Source of the DNA: JAMZMI01 sp049115715
GTDB lineage: Bacteria; Bacteroidota; Bacteroidia; Cytophagales; Cyclobacteriaceae
DNA: 64,000 nt
Assembly: GCA_049115715.1 (NCBI GenBank)
Contig: JAGDZQ010000057.1
Coordinates: 1-64,000 of the forward strand
Reading direction: 5' to 3'
Below, in pieces: positions 1 to 9,606 of this stretch; position 1 is the stretch's first letter; the number at the start of each line of letters is the position of its first letter. Under the pieces are notes generated by a model. It searched no databases and was not told the origin of the DNA. It worked only from the letters and a program-made list of their open reading frames with translations. A program made the translations under genes and the position numbers.

Positions 1-52
1 TAGGAAGAATGGTGCTACACCAACCAGTGTATTGTAAAAACCTAAACATGAA

Positions 53-1118
53 CTAAGTGCCTAATTCAATAAGCCTTAAAGTGTCACGACTTGTTTCTTT
101 TAGACCACTTAGATCGCATTTAAATCTAAAACTTGGGAACGTTAATCTTTCGTCCAAGTCTGCAAAGTCAAAAAAGGCTCTTAACTTAGATACTCCGGCC
201 ACTTCAAAGTATCCGAGTACAGTCGCTGAAGGGTCATCAAGAGATCGAATATTACCGGCAATTGTTCCCTGTTGTTGGTCGAAGAGGGAGCCTCCTGACT
301 CGCTGCTTTCCTTTAGCTTTCTATAGAAGCCAAAAGCGCTTTCATTAATGGCATACTGTTTTGCCTGAATAGCATATCGGTTTCTGTGTTTGTCTGTAAA
401 TGAGCTCACAAAATTAACCGGTTGCTCAGCAACTCTGTTTTTAGAGGAGCCAACAGAGTTGCCGATTATGATCTCATTAGATTCGTTGGACTCGAAGCAT
501 ATATGAACAGGTTCGGTTCTAAAAAAATATCAAATCATGCTCAATATCATATTCCCAATTAGATGGCATGGGGACTATGATTTTGTAATCTTCCTTCCAT
601 TCATACCTAAAGTATTCGGCCTGTTGGGTTTTATCATGAGAGTCTAGGAAGAACTGTACGCCCTGGATAGTTGAGCTGGATTCTTCATCAGGCATTAAAG
701 CAAATCTGTCGTATATGCTGTCAATTGGGGGGGAGGGAATGAGATTCTGAATCACCGATGCATAGTTTCTTCCTTCAGCTGTGGTAAAAAACAACTGATA
801 AGATTGATTAGGATTCCCTGCAAAACTGTTCTCCGATTGGTATAAGCCGGGTTGGATTTCGTTGTAATTTATTATAGTTCCATCTCCAGCTTCAACCCAT
901 ACTTCTGCATCCGATAGCGAAGCATCCTCAGCTTCTTCACCAATGGGGAATGTAAAGGATAATTTAACATGATGAAACTTGTCTTCATCAGTAAGCTGAC
1001 CATCAACGACCAATACTTTTTTGAAAAAAAGTGATTCAGCTTCATATGGTTTGGTACAACTCCAGAAAGAAGCAACCGAAAGTAGTGCTAGAATAACGTT
1101 TCCAGTAGTTCTCATCAA
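53..1118 (-). pseudogene. Frameshifted DUF4249 lipoprotein copy
   Basis: This is a second copy of the DUF4249 lipoprotein encoded at 4701-5897, with very similar DNA over most of its length. The N-terminal part (519-1118) starts with a lipoprotein signal ending in FWSC and reads like the intact copy until a stop at 519-521. That stop lies beside a run of seven A on the plus strand (521-527). Removing one base there restores the frame into the segment that continues to 53 and matches the intact protein. The last ~60 residues of the intact protein, including its Cys/Trp-rich end, are not in frame in the copy, so a second lesion or a shortened end is likely. The start overlaps the upstream receptor remnant by ATGA, as in the intact operon. 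The gene may be broken, phase-variable at the homopolymer, or affected by a sequencing error. Confidence 0.8.
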
Positions 1119-1318
1119 AATCTGAAATTATAGGTGGCTGTTTGGATTGGTTTCCCGAAAACGACTAATTTATGTCCTGACGTGGTTCCGTTTCTTACAT
1201 CGAAAAATGCCGAAAACAGATTATCTCTCACAAGCACATTATGGTTGAATACTGGTTGTCTTTCAACAGAGAAGAAAAAATAGCCTCCAAGGGTGCTTTG
1301 ACGTATGTCCTCCTTCAT
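1115..1318 (-). pseudogene. C-terminal remnant of a TonB-dependent receptor
   Basis: The final ~40 codons encode VLVRDN, FFDVRNGT, KLVVFG and a TYNFRF end. These match the C-terminus of the intact receptor at 5894-8674 (VLGRDN, FFDVRNGT, KLVVFG, TYNFKF), meaning the last beta strands of the outer-membrane barrel. The rest of the receptor (~880 residues) is missing: sequence to the right of 1318 carries no receptor homology that I can see. The stop overlaps the start of the adjacent DUF4249 copy by 4 bp, as in the intact pair, so this is a truncated copy of the same operon. The segment before VLVRDN aligns only poorly, and its own ATG is probably fortuitous. Confidence 0.75.
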
Positions 1319-1507
1319 AGGTCATATAAAGTTAAAACTTTGTGTGATTTTGAATATGGATGAAGACGAATTCAAGAAAGATACTAACCTGCTTTGCTAA
1401 AATAAAGACTTCAATTTTGCGCAAGATGAAAGTGGATAAGTGCAGTTTACGAAATCCAAAAATGGATTAAATTACAATCATTTATTGCTTCAACAGGCGA
1501 TCTGCTA

Positions 1508-2050
1508 ATGAGAAAAATCTTATTAATTGTGTTGTTAGGCTTATCTCTCTCCGGGCTCTCTCAACAAATCAAATACGAAGGAATGTGGCGTCCCACATTT
1601 AGTATCCGGCAATCAGCAAACACGGAGGATTACATATTGGGTTTTACAGTAGGTGCGAGCACCCCTCAAAGGAATACGGTTTTCTATGGTTCTTTTGACT
1701 TCAGACCCTACAGAAAGAAAATCCAGGAAAGACAGAGTGGAAATTTTTATCATCAATACGGAGAACAGCGATTTTTTACAGGAGTAGGGGCAGAGCATTT
1801 GTATCGTTTTAAAAATGATAGCAGGGGACTGTTCGCAAATATCAATGGAAATTTCACGTGGGGTGATTACGGTGGTACTTATGCCAAGCCACAAAAAGGA
1901 TGGCATATAGTGCCAAGAGTAGGTTTCTTTCAGAGTTTTCTCAAGAGTACTACCTTTTTGAAAATAGGCTATGAATATTTAGATTCAAAGTCTGAGGTGC
2001 TTGAGCACAGACTGTTTTTTTCTTTAATGTTTGTAATTGGGAAATCATGA
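1508..2050 (+). CDS. Putative small outer-membrane beta-barrel protein
   Basis: The 180-residue product begins with a clean signal peptide (MRKILLIVLLGLSLSGLS, cleaved near SQQ). It continues with alternating, aromatic-rich segments separated by short turns and ends in a strand-like FFSLMFVIGKS. This fits a small outer-membrane barrel or a porin-like envelope protein. I do not recognise a named family, so the assignment rests on composition. Its stop overlaps the start of the next gene by ATGA, so the two are probably translationally coupled. They may act together as a barrel plus lipoprotein. Confidence 0.6.
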   Translation: MRKILLIVLLGLSLSGLSQQIKYEGMWRPTFSIRQSANTEDYILGFTVGASTPQRNTVFYGSFDFRPYRKKIQERQSGNFYHQYGEQRFFTGVGAEHLYRFKNDSRGLFANINGNFTWGDYGGTYAKPQKGWHIVPRVGFFQSFLKSTTFLKIGYEYLDSKSEVLEHRLFFSLMFVIGKS

Positions 2051-2451
2051 TGAAAAAGGTGATACTTTCGACAAGTCTGATTGCACTACTTTTTACCATG
2101 GCCTGTGGAGACGATGAGGACGATTGTGGAATTCTTAGCTGCATACGGGGGGCAAGAACTGATGGAGATCTCAACGTCAAAGTGACGATTAATACAGAAA
2201 ACCCTGAGGTTGAAGTTTTTATTTTTCAAGGTAAAATAGAAAATCAAGACACATTGTTCAGTGATATCCTTACTGAAAAAAACAAAGTCTATCAGGTAGA
2301 ATCGGACAACTATTATTCGGGAACCATTCTCTACAAGGATGGAATCAAAGAGATTTTGGTCATCAATGGGAAAAATATGCCTACCATTGATAACGATTGT
2401 GACTGTCCCAGAGGCAAAAACATCAATCTCAATTTGAGATTGGCTAAATAA
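2047..2451 (+). CDS. Small Cys-rich lipoprotein, function unknown
   Basis: The product has 134 residues. The signal peptide ends at a lipobox (FTMAC), followed by an acidic GDDEDD stretch and a CGILSC pair. A second cysteine pair (DCDC) lies near the C-terminus. The mature part looks like one beta-rich domain of about 100 residues. Mature lipoproteins starting with acidic residues after Cys are often surface-exported in Bacteroidota; that is family knowledge, not shown here. The start overlaps the upstream barrel-like gene by 4 bp. The stop lies only 5 nt from the convergent stop of the gene at 2457. I do not recognise the family. Confidence 0.65.
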   Translation: MMKKVILSTSLIALLFTMACGDDEDDCGILSCIRGARTDGDLNVKVTINTENPEVEVFIFQGKIENQDTLFSDILTEKNKVYQVESDNYYSGTILYKDGIKEILVINGKNMPTIDNDCDCPRGKNINLNLRLAK

Positions 2452-2456
2452 TAATA

Positions 2457-4691
2457 CTAGATTTTATCAGCTTTTTCCACCTGGAAGGTTCTGATTAAAG
2501 TGATCGGCTTTCCGCCCGAGGTAAAACCCTCGATGACCACTTCAAACTCTCCTGCAATGTCCGAGGTGTAGAATTCAATATTGGATTCTTCTTCTTCCTC
2601 CACAGTCAAGCTTGGATTCCAGAAGAGTTGATCTCGCTGATCTGGAAGACTTAAAACCTCAGACTCGTCATGTTTTTTGAAATTGTAATTCCTTCCCCTC
2701 GAGACTTTCATAACCTCCACTTTTGTGTAGCTTTCGTCTGGTGAAAACCCATTGAGGACATCTTCCTTAGTTTTGAAGTTAATAACACCATCTGCTATGA
2801 GGGAACCAAGAAAATAACGATTGTTATATAAACTAATAGATTCGATTTTATACGGACTAAATTCAATCATTTTATCCCCGGATATTGGTAGGCCATCTAT
2901 AAGAATTAAAGGAGGATAACTTTCTCCGTAAGGAAGATCTGTCACTACTGGTTTGATTACATGATCTCTTCTCTCTCTGAAATTAGCTGTAAAGATGTAT
3001 TCTGTAAAGGTTTCTTTAATGCTTTTGAATCTGGTATATTCATCTAAAACATAGATGGAATTGTACGGTACCGGAGGAAACCAGAAAGAAGTATTTTGCT
3101 TCTTCTTGGGTGCTTCGTAATATGCATTTTCAATTTGATTGCGAATACTTTTTTCAACGATTTCAACGATTTGAATACTGTCCAATGAGGTGAGTTCATA
3201 ATCGAACGGAGGATACGAATCCAAGAATGGGTTGTCGAGAGTTACCTCAAGATTTGGATCAAAACTTTGAGCTGCGAGATAAGCATCTATGGTTGAACCC
3301 ATGCTCTTAAAGGGAATTGTGAACTGCCCACTCTTGTCCGTTTTGGCGGTACGAAGTTCATACGAGTCACTAGGGAAGGACATGGTAAGCACCACTTCAG
3401 AAACCTGACTGTCATCCTTAGCTGAGATTTTTCCCGAAAGTATTTCTTCTCTTACTTCTGGCATGTATTTGACAGAGTCTGGAGCTGTGCCGGAGTTTTT
3501 CAATTCGCTCGCAAGGAAAAACAAATCCCAATCGGGCATGTCCATAGAGCTATGATACTCTTCTGCACTAATTGGGACTTCAGTATGATAATTGTTTATT
3601 TCAGATAACACTGAATGAGCATGTGCCCCATCCAGATACTGATCTTTCTTTTTGACTGATACAGAATACCTTCCGGGAAGTAGTTTTGGACTAATGGCTA
3701 CTTTGGATCTCGTTTTGTAGACATCTGATAATTTTTGATTATCCAATACAATCTTTTGATTGAGAAAATGCCGTGATGCTAATGTGGTTCCTTGATTATC
3801 TTGAGCCTCTAAAGTGACCATGCCTTCCCCTAAATTGCTTTTGGGGATGATGGTTGAAGTGTTTGCTGCAACATCAATTTCAAATTGCACATCGTATCCC
3901 TTGAGCGCAACCAACTTGAGTAGTTTGTTCTGATCAGCACTTCCTACAAGCTCAACGCCTAGGTGTGAAGACTTTTCTTCAATGTTGATGGCAAGACCGG
4001 AGGAAGAGAATTTTGGCAGATCAAAAAACTTGAAATTTCCTTGAGGATCTTCTAGTATCACCTGATACTTAACCTTTGGGGAAGGGGTAAATGTAAATTT
4101 CCCAAATCCTAATTGATTGTGATCAAAGTTGGCAACCGTTTCCCCTTGATCGTTTACTATCTTTCCTTTGTATTGAATACTATTCGATTCTTGAACGACT
4201 TGAAAAGCAACCGTGTTTTCAACCCCTTCAATAATATTTTTATTAGAGGGATAGAAGTTGATGTGCAACTCTTGTTCGGAAGACTTATGCGTGAATTCAT
4301 AATCCTCATATGGATTGATAATATTGATGGATGACTGGCTATAATCATTGAAGTTTTTCATCCACCGGGTATAAGCTACAAGTTGGTATTTGCCAGTGCT
4401 TATTAGAGAAGAGACAAAGAAGTCTCCATGACCGACACCATTCTCCAATTCAATTTTTTCCTGATGAATGACACCCTGTTCGCCTATCAATTCTAAATAG
4501 AGAATTTTGCTTAAAAGAGAAGGTCTGCCAGTCATCTGACTGTTGCAGTAAGCCTTATAATAAAGTGTCTCACCTGTGATGATTTGTTGGCTATTCAGAT
4601 GGATATAGACCTGTTCTTTTATATTAGGCTGAGTACTTGCTAATAGTGCAAAACTCAAGTTGAAGATTATAAGTATTGTTTTTTTGAGCAT
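2457..4691 (-). CDS. MG2-like/plug-like secreted protein of a TonB locus
   Basis: The 744-residue product has a signal peptide (ending LLASTQ). Next comes an MG2-like segment typical of Bacteroidota alpha-2-macroglobulin-related proteins: VYIHLNSQQIITGETLYYKA at residues ~28-47, then a YLELIG strand and GKYQLVAYTRW. A middle region (~430-470) resembles a carboxypeptidase-regulatory-like Ig fold. Residues ~595-650 (LILIDGLPISG, then GVINFKT) resemble a TonB receptor plug without a barrel. It is the last gene of the minus-strand operon, 9 nt after the DUF4249 gene. Related proteins often accompany DUF4249/TonB receptor sets, but their substrate is unknown. It is probably periplasmic or outer-membrane associated. 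The family assignment is moderately sure and the role is not known. Confidence 0.65.
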   Translation of the reverse strand: MLKKTILIIFNLSFALLASTQPNIKEQVYIHLNSQQIITGETLYYKAYCNSQMTGRPSLLSKILYLELIGEQGVIHQEKIELENGVGHGDFFVSSLISTGKYQLVAYTRWMKNFNDYSQSSINIINPYEDYEFTHKSSEQELHINFYPSNKNIIEGVENTVAFQVVQESNSIQYKGKIVNDQGETVANFDHNQLGFGKFTFTPSPKVKYQVILEDPQGNFKFFDLPKFSSSGLAINIEEKSSHLGVELVGSADQNKLLKLVALKGYDVQFEIDVAANTSTIIPKSNLGEGMVTLEAQDNQGTTLASRHFLNQKIVLDNQKLSDVYKTRSKVAISPKLLPGRYSVSVKKKDQYLDGAHAHSVLSEINNYHTEVPISAEEYHSSMDMPDWDLFFLASELKNSGTAPDSVKYMPEVREEILSGKISAKDDSQVSEVVLTMSFPSDSYELRTAKTDKSGQFTIPFKSMGSTIDAYLAAQSFDPNLEVTLDNPFLDSYPPFDYELTSLDSIQIVEIVEKSIRNQIENAYYEAPKKKQNTSFWFPPVPYNSIYVLDEYTRFKSIKETFTEYIFTANFRERRDHVIKPVVTDLPYGESYPPLILIDGLPISGDKMIEFSPYKIESISLYNNRYFLGSLIADGVINFKTKEDVLNGFSPDESYTKVEVMKVSRGRNYNFKKHDESEVLSLPDQRDQLFWNPSLTVEEEEESNIEFYTSDIAGEFEVVIEGFTSGGKPITLIRTFQVEKADKI

Positions 4692-4700
4692 TATGAAAGT

Positions 4701-5897
4701 CTAATCGATCCAATATTGAGGAGGTTCTGTTGGCGCGTACCAAGAGCAGTCTGCGCAGGTTCTCACTGCGTATGAAAATACATCGTTTTCTGGAAAACCC
4801 GGTATTGACTCAACACTGACAATTCGAAGTTTATCGTTTGCGCTAAAAAGAAGGGTGATACCAGCTCTGGTAGTATCTTTCAAGCTATTTATTCCACATT
4901 GAAATCTAAAAGAAGGAAAGGTCAGCCGTTCATCCAAGTCTGCAAAGTCAAAAAAGGCTCTTAAGTCTGATACACCCGCAACTTCAAAGTACCCGAGTAC
5001 TGTTTCTGAAGGGTCGTCAAGAGATCGAATATTACCAGCAATTGTTCCTTGTTGCTTGTCAAAGAGGGAACCTCCAGATTCATTGCTTTCTTTTAACTTT
5101 CTATAGAAGCCAAAAGCACTTTCATTAATTGCGTACTGTTTTGCCTGAATGGCATACCTTGTTCTGTATTTGTCTGTAAATGAGCTAACAAAATTAATTG
5201 GCTGCTCAGCAACTCTGTTTCCAGAGGAGCCGATAGAGTTTCCGATTATTATCTCAGAGGATTCGCTCGACTCATAGCATATGTGCACAGGGTCAGTTCT
5301 AAAAATTACCGAATCAAGGTCTTTGTCGTACTCCCAAATAGAAGCTAGCGGAACTTTTATTTTATAATCTTCTTTCCATTCGTATCTAAAGTACTCTGCC
5401 TGTCCAGTTTCATCGTGAGAGTCTAAAAAGAACTGAGCACCCGGGATAATAGAGTTGAATTCGTCATCTATAGTCTCAGTATAGCTGTCGTATATACTGT
5501 CAATTTCAGGAGAGGGAATAAGATTCTGAATCACCGACGCGTAGTTTCTTCCTTCCGCAGTAGTAAAAAACAACTGATAAGATTGATTGGATTCCCCAGC
5601 GAAACTGTTTTCCGATTCATATAAGCCGGGTTGGATTTCGTTGTAATCTATTCTTGTTCCATCCCCACTTTCAACCCATACTTCTGCATCTGACAGTGAA
5701 GCGTCTTGTGCTTCTTCGCCGATAGGGAACGTAAAGGACAATGCTACCTGATGAAATTTGTCTTCATCGGTAAGCTGACCATCGACTACTAATACTTTCT
5801 TGAAAGTAAACGATTCAGCTTCAAACGGTTTGGTACAGCTCCAGAAAAAGGCAATCGAAAATAGCGAGACAATTATGTTTCCAATAGTTCTCATCAA
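4701..5897 (-). CDS. DUF4249-family lipoprotein
   Basis: The 398-residue lipoprotein has a signal peptide ending in the lipobox FWSC. The region around residues 36-60 shows the pattern I associate with DUF4249 (LVVDGQLTDE, then a His and LSFTFPI). An Ig-like N-terminal half carries an EVWVESGDG hairpin, and the C-terminal half ends in a Cys/Trp/Pro-rich tail (CADCSWYAPTEPPQYWID). DUF4249 proteins are Bacteroidota envelope lipoproteins encoded beside TonB-dependent receptors. Their function is undescribed, though a surface lid or binding partner is plausible. It overlaps the receptor gene by 4 bp (5894-5897). The copy at 53-1118 is frameshifted, so this one is likely the functional version. 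Confidence 0.8.
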   Translation of the reverse strand: MMRTIGNIIVSLFSIAFFWSCTKPFEAESFTFKKVLVVDGQLTDEDKFHQVALSFTFPIGEEAQDASLSDAEVWVESGDGTRIDYNEIQPGLYESENSFAGESNQSYQLFFTTAEGRNYASVIQNLIPSPEIDSIYDSYTETIDDEFNSIIPGAQFFLDSHDETGQAEYFRYEWKEDYKIKVPLASIWEYDKDLDSVIFRTDPVHICYESSESSEIIIGNSIGSSGNRVAEQPINFVSSFTDKYRTRYAIQAKQYAINESAFGFYRKLKESNESGGSLFDKQQGTIAGNIRSLDDPSETVLGYFEVAGVSDLRAFFDFADLDERLTFPSFRFQCGINSLKDTTRAGITLLFSANDKLRIVSVESIPGFPENDVFSYAVRTCADCSWYAPTEPPQYWID

Positions 5898-8674
5898 AAT
5901 TTAAAATTATAAGTAACAGTTGGAATCGGATTTCCAAAAACAACCAGTTTGTACCCATTTACGGTTCCGTTTCTTACATCGAAGAACACTGAAAATGGGT
6001 TATCTCTCCCTAAGACATTATAAATTGAGAATGACCAAATGGAGTAAGCCAGCTTGTCAAGCTTGTGACCTGCTTCTAGATTCATTCCCAAATCCATTCT
6101 CATGTAGTGAGGAATTCGAAATGAATTTCTGTCTGTATAGTGAATAGATTGTATCCCTTTGAAATTATAGATTCCAACAGGGTAAGTGACGGGTCTGCCA
6201 GATTTAAACGAAAAATTGTAGGAGAAACTCAGGCGGTGGGTGACTTTGTAATTTGCGACCAGGTTGACGGTATGAGGAACATCGTGATTGGCTGGATAAA
6301 ACTTTCCTTCATTGATGATTTCTTCAGGAAACTGACTATCAAGCTTTAAAAAAGTACGGGCGAAAGAATAGTTTACCCAGCCGCTAAGCTTACCCGTCTT
6401 TTTGATTGAAAACTCTAGGCCATAGGATTTTCCAGGGCCTTGTAACGCGACAGTTTCTATATTGTTATTTAATAGGAATTGAGAGCCTACTTTGAAATCT
6501 ATTAGATTTTGAAGGGACTTGTGGTACACTTCAACAGAAGTCTCGTATTTGTTCCCAAGAAAATTCCGATAGTACCCAAGAGAAAATTGATCTCCAATTT
6601 GCGGTAGCAAATGCGTATTTGAAAGCCTCCAAGTATCTGTAGGTGATAGGGAAGCACTGTTGGTAAGTGTATGAATGTATTGTCTGGTTCTGTTATATGC
6701 GACTTTTAAGGAGGACTCCTGGGGCAATTTGTATCGCGCTGACAATCGCAACTCTGGGCCGTGGTATGTTTTGATGTGTTCACCTTTATCATACACTTTA
6801 GAACCGGTACGAGTGTCTGCATTTTTGGGAGCTCCTTCGCTATAGTCGAACACTGTTTGTTCTCCATAGGAGGAGAAAAATGAATACCTGAGGCCTGCAG
6901 AGAGAGTTAGTTTTTCATTTAGAATATATTCATCTGATACATACAATGAAGTCTGTAAGGCTTGTTCTACTTCCAACTTTTCTTCTGCAACCTCTGATTC
7001 TGCTCCGAGTGGTTTCTTTGATCCAGGGTTGATTACATAGTTCTTTAGCTCTAAGCCTGCATTAAGTGTATGGACATAATCTTTGTAATATTTAAAATCT
7101 GCAAGAAGTGTTGCTTCTTCAACTTGAAAATCCTGAGTAAAGGCGTTGGGGATTGATTCTTTGAAAGCCAGCTCGTAATTGTACATTGAGTAAACGGCAG
7201 ACAGAGATCCATCCATCTGATCGTTGATCCGATGGTTCCATTTTAACGAGGCGTTGGCATTGGTGAATTTAAAATTGGAAAAAGAAAAGAGTGTGTCTGA
7301 CGAAAGCCGAAAGTTGTCTCTACTGAAATAAGCATTAGCCTGAACTTTGTTTTTCTTATCAATATCATGATCGTACCTCATGATCATGTCGTAAAAAGCA
7401 ACTCTATTGTCTTTAAATTCTGCATTTTTTACTCGTTTGAGCACCCAGTTAGAGTACGTCGTTCTTCCAGCTAGTAGCAATCCTGCTTTTTTCTTGAAAA
7501 GAGGTATTTCAGCAGTGAGCTTCGAGGTGATGGGAGAAATGCCACCATATCCTGTGAACGATTCTCTGTTTGCTGACTTGGTTTCTATATCAAAAACAGA
7601 GGAGAGTCGACCTCCAAAATTGGCAGGTATTGAGCTCTTGTATATTTCCATGCTATTTATAGCGTCAGAATTAAATACAGAGAAGAATCCAAAGAAATGA
7701 GAAGCATTGTAGATCGTAGCGCCATCTAACAGCATGAGGTTTTGATCCGATTTTCCTCCCCGCACATTGAATCCGGATGCGCCTTCGCCCACTGTCTGTA
7801 CACCTGCGAAGGTGGTTGCTACTTTGAGCACGTCTTTTTCTCCCAGAACAATGGGTACGTTCTTAGTTTCCGCAATATTTATCCTGCTCACTCCCATTTG
7901 AACATTTTGGATGTTTTCATCTCTATCCGAGACAACCGTAACTTCCTGTAAGGCAATGATGTCAACATCCATATTGACATTGAGCTGTCCATTGGAAAAG
8001 AGAGCAATATTCCTCTTAGTGGACTTCATACCCGAATACTGTATGATAAGGGTGGATTTTCCATTCGGCAAGGTCAACGAATAGAATCCATTATGATCAG
8101 TAGAGGTAGCAACTATAGGGTCTTCGGAGTAAACTATTGCGCCAGGTAGAGGCTCGTTGCTTTCTCCATCTTTAACATACCCAGCGATTGTAGACTTTGC
8201 TCCTGCAACCAATTTTGTGCGTTGGCCGATTTCAAAGACAAAATTTTCGTAATCAGTTTGATCTTGGGTTTGGTCTAAATACTCTCTGGAAAACAGAAGT
8301 CCTTTTTCGAATCCGGAATCTCCACTTTTATCAGACTTCTGTAACGATGAAAGTATGGCGGGCTTCTCCACTATTTTTGCATCGAATAGTACATATACGA
8401 GATCGTTCTGAATGAAATGCGAGAGAGGAAATCCATCAGACAAATTGTCCAACGCTATATCTAAGGGCATAGATTCGAAAGACCCGGTGAACCTCAAGGA
8501 GTCAATTTTCTGAGGGTCAAAGTAGATTTTATAGCCGCTTTGCTCAGAGAAATTTTTCAAAACGATCTCTACCTTCTCTTCCTCAAAGCTCCCATTGATT
8601 TTTGGTAAATCTTGAGAAAAACTCAAGAGGGGAGCGATTAGAAATGAAAAGATAATAGTTAGTCTGTTGATCAT
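5894..8674 (-). CDS. TonB-dependent receptor with STN and CarboxypepD-like domains
   Basis: The 926-residue outer-membrane receptor has, in order: a signal peptide (to ~21), a secretin/TonB short N-terminal (STN) domain (~25-100), a ~55-residue linker, and a carboxypeptidase-regulatory-like domain (~158-238: IAGYVKDGESNEPLPGA then DHNGFYSLTLP). A plug follows (~270-365: FNVRGGKSDQNLMLLDGATI, NAMEIYKSS-like and FGGRLSSVF segments), then a 22-strand-type barrel ending in an aromatic Phe. It imports an unknown ligand using TonB energy. STN domains often interact with anti-sigma factors, but no sigma/anti-sigma pair is present here. It overlaps both neighbours by 4 bp (ATGA), indicating tight coupling. 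The last ~40 residues also occur in the decayed copy at 1115-1318. Confidence 0.9.
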   Translation of the reverse strand: MINRLTIIFSFLIAPLLSFSQDLPKINGSFEEEKVEIVLKNFSEQSGYKIYFDPQKIDSLRFTGSFESMPLDIALDNLSDGFPLSHFIQNDLVYVLFDAKIVEKPAILSSLQKSDKSGDSGFEKGLLFSREYLDQTQDQTDYENFVFEIGQRTKLVAGAKSTIAGYVKDGESNEPLPGAIVYSEDPIVATSTDHNGFYSLTLPNGKSTLIIQYSGMKSTKRNIALFSNGQLNVNMDVDIIALQEVTVVSDRDENIQNVQMGVSRINIAETKNVPIVLGEKDVLKVATTFAGVQTVGEGASGFNVRGGKSDQNLMLLDGATIYNASHFFGFFSVFNSDAINSMEIYKSSIPANFGGRLSSVFDIETKSANRESFTGYGGISPITSKLTAEIPLFKKKAGLLLAGRTTYSNWVLKRVKNAEFKDNRVAFYDMIMRYDHDIDKKNKVQANAYFSRDNFRLSSDTLFSFSNFKFTNANASLKWNHRINDQMDGSLSAVYSMYNYELAFKESIPNAFTQDFQVEEATLLADFKYYKDYVHTLNAGLELKNYVINPGSKKPLGAESEVAEEKLEVEQALQTSLYVSDEYILNEKLTLSAGLRYSFFSSYGEQTVFDYSEGAPKNADTRTGSKVYDKGEHIKTYHGPELRLSARYKLPQESSLKVAYNRTRQYIHTLTNSASLSPTDTWRLSNTHLLPQIGDQFSLGYYRNFLGNKYETSVEVYHKSLQNLIDFKVGSQFLLNNNIETVALQGPGKSYGLEFSIKKTGKLSGWVNYSFARTFLKLDSQFPEEIINEGKFYPANHDVPHTVNLVANYKVTHRLSFSYNFSFKSGRPVTYPVGIYNFKGIQSIHYTDRNSFRIPHYMRMDLGMNLEAGHKLDKLAYSIWSFSIYNVLGRDNPFSVFFDVRNGTVNGYKLVVFGNPIPTVTYNFKF

Positions 8675-9408
8675 AAGGTCAGGTTATCACAGAATTCCAT
8701 CAATTTCACAAATTGATAGTCAGTTTCAGGTTTGATGATTTGAATCCTGTTTTTTCTTGCAAAAGTTCGAATCTCCTTTTTATGTTCGGGGAATTCACGG
8801 ATTATATTTGATCTTCTTTGCACTTTTCGAATTTCACCATTTATTCGAATAAAGTATCTTGGAGCTTCTTCGTAAACGCTACTACCAGAACCATTAATAG
8901 TGACGATTTTGATTCTTTTCGCTAGAAGCTCTAAATTTTCGCCACGATACATTACTTCAAAAAAGCCTTCCCCTAGCCCGCCAATATCTTCATCAAAGAA
9001 TTCAAATACAGCTCCTGATAGAGTGAAGGAAGAGACATGATTTTTAATGAGCTCAAGCGGCTCAGATGTGAAGCGTATGTCTAGGGTGTTTTTGGTAATA
9101 AGAATGTCCTTGTTGATGTCATAAATGAGAGGGACTTGTGAGAATTCCTGATTTCTATATTTCAGATTTCCATCAACCCAAGAAATGACTTTGAAATATG
9201 GGTGAGAGACACTGGCTTTTCGTTCGGTCTTGTGTAAACCACCTGTTTGTAAAACAGTGTTTTTTTTGCCTACTTGGTTATCATACCAAGTTTGCACATC
9301 ACCCTCTACATCGAGATCTGCGGTAGATACTCTTTCTTGTGCTTGAGCTGCGCAACCAGAGATCAACATGATAATTCCGATAGAGAGTTTTAAGAGCAAA
9401 TTTTTCAT
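8671..9408 (-). CDS. First gene of the TonB operon, envelope protein of unknown function
   Basis: The 245-residue product starts with a signal peptide that can be read as a lipoprotein signal (LISGC) or as a type I site a few residues later (AQAQ). The mature part starts with an acidic/polar segment (TADLDVEGDVQTWYDNQ). It has several short beta strands in the middle and a basic C-terminal third (RKVQRRSNIIREFPEHKKEI, then FARKNRIQIIKPE). I recognise no family. It is the promoter-proximal gene of the four-gene operon 9408-2457, overlapping the receptor by ATGA, so it probably serves the same transport or sensing task. The basic C-terminus is unusual for an outer-membrane lipoprotein. Confidence 0.6.
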   Translation of the reverse strand: MKNLLLKLSIGIIMLISGCAAQAQERVSTADLDVEGDVQTWYDNQVGKKNTVLQTGGLHKTERKASVSHPYFKVISWVDGNLKYRNQEFSQVPLIYDINKDILITKNTLDIRFTSEPLELIKNHVSSFTLSGAVFEFFDEDIGGLGEGFFEVMYRGENLELLAKRIKIVTINGSGSSVYEEAPRYFIRINGEIRKVQRRSNIIREFPEHKKEIRTFARKNRIQIIKPETDYQFVKLMEFCDNLTL

Positions 9409-9606
9409 GATTAAGCGAAAATATGTAATATGTTTAATAGAAGCGCTACAACCGATTGCACAAAGGGATTTATTAACCTAATCGCAATTTGAGTAACCTT
9501 TTTTTAGCAATTTCACATTTGAAATTAACCGAACATTCAGAATAATGAGATTCGATTATAATTTACCGGAGAGAATGAAAAGGGATTCTTATTTAATCAA
9601 AGGCAT

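Noticed and set aside
5894..9408. TonB receptor with STN as part of a sigma/anti-sigma signalling set
   Set aside because: No ECF sigma factor or FecR-like gene is present. The upstream gene 8671 has a signal peptide and lacks FecR features.
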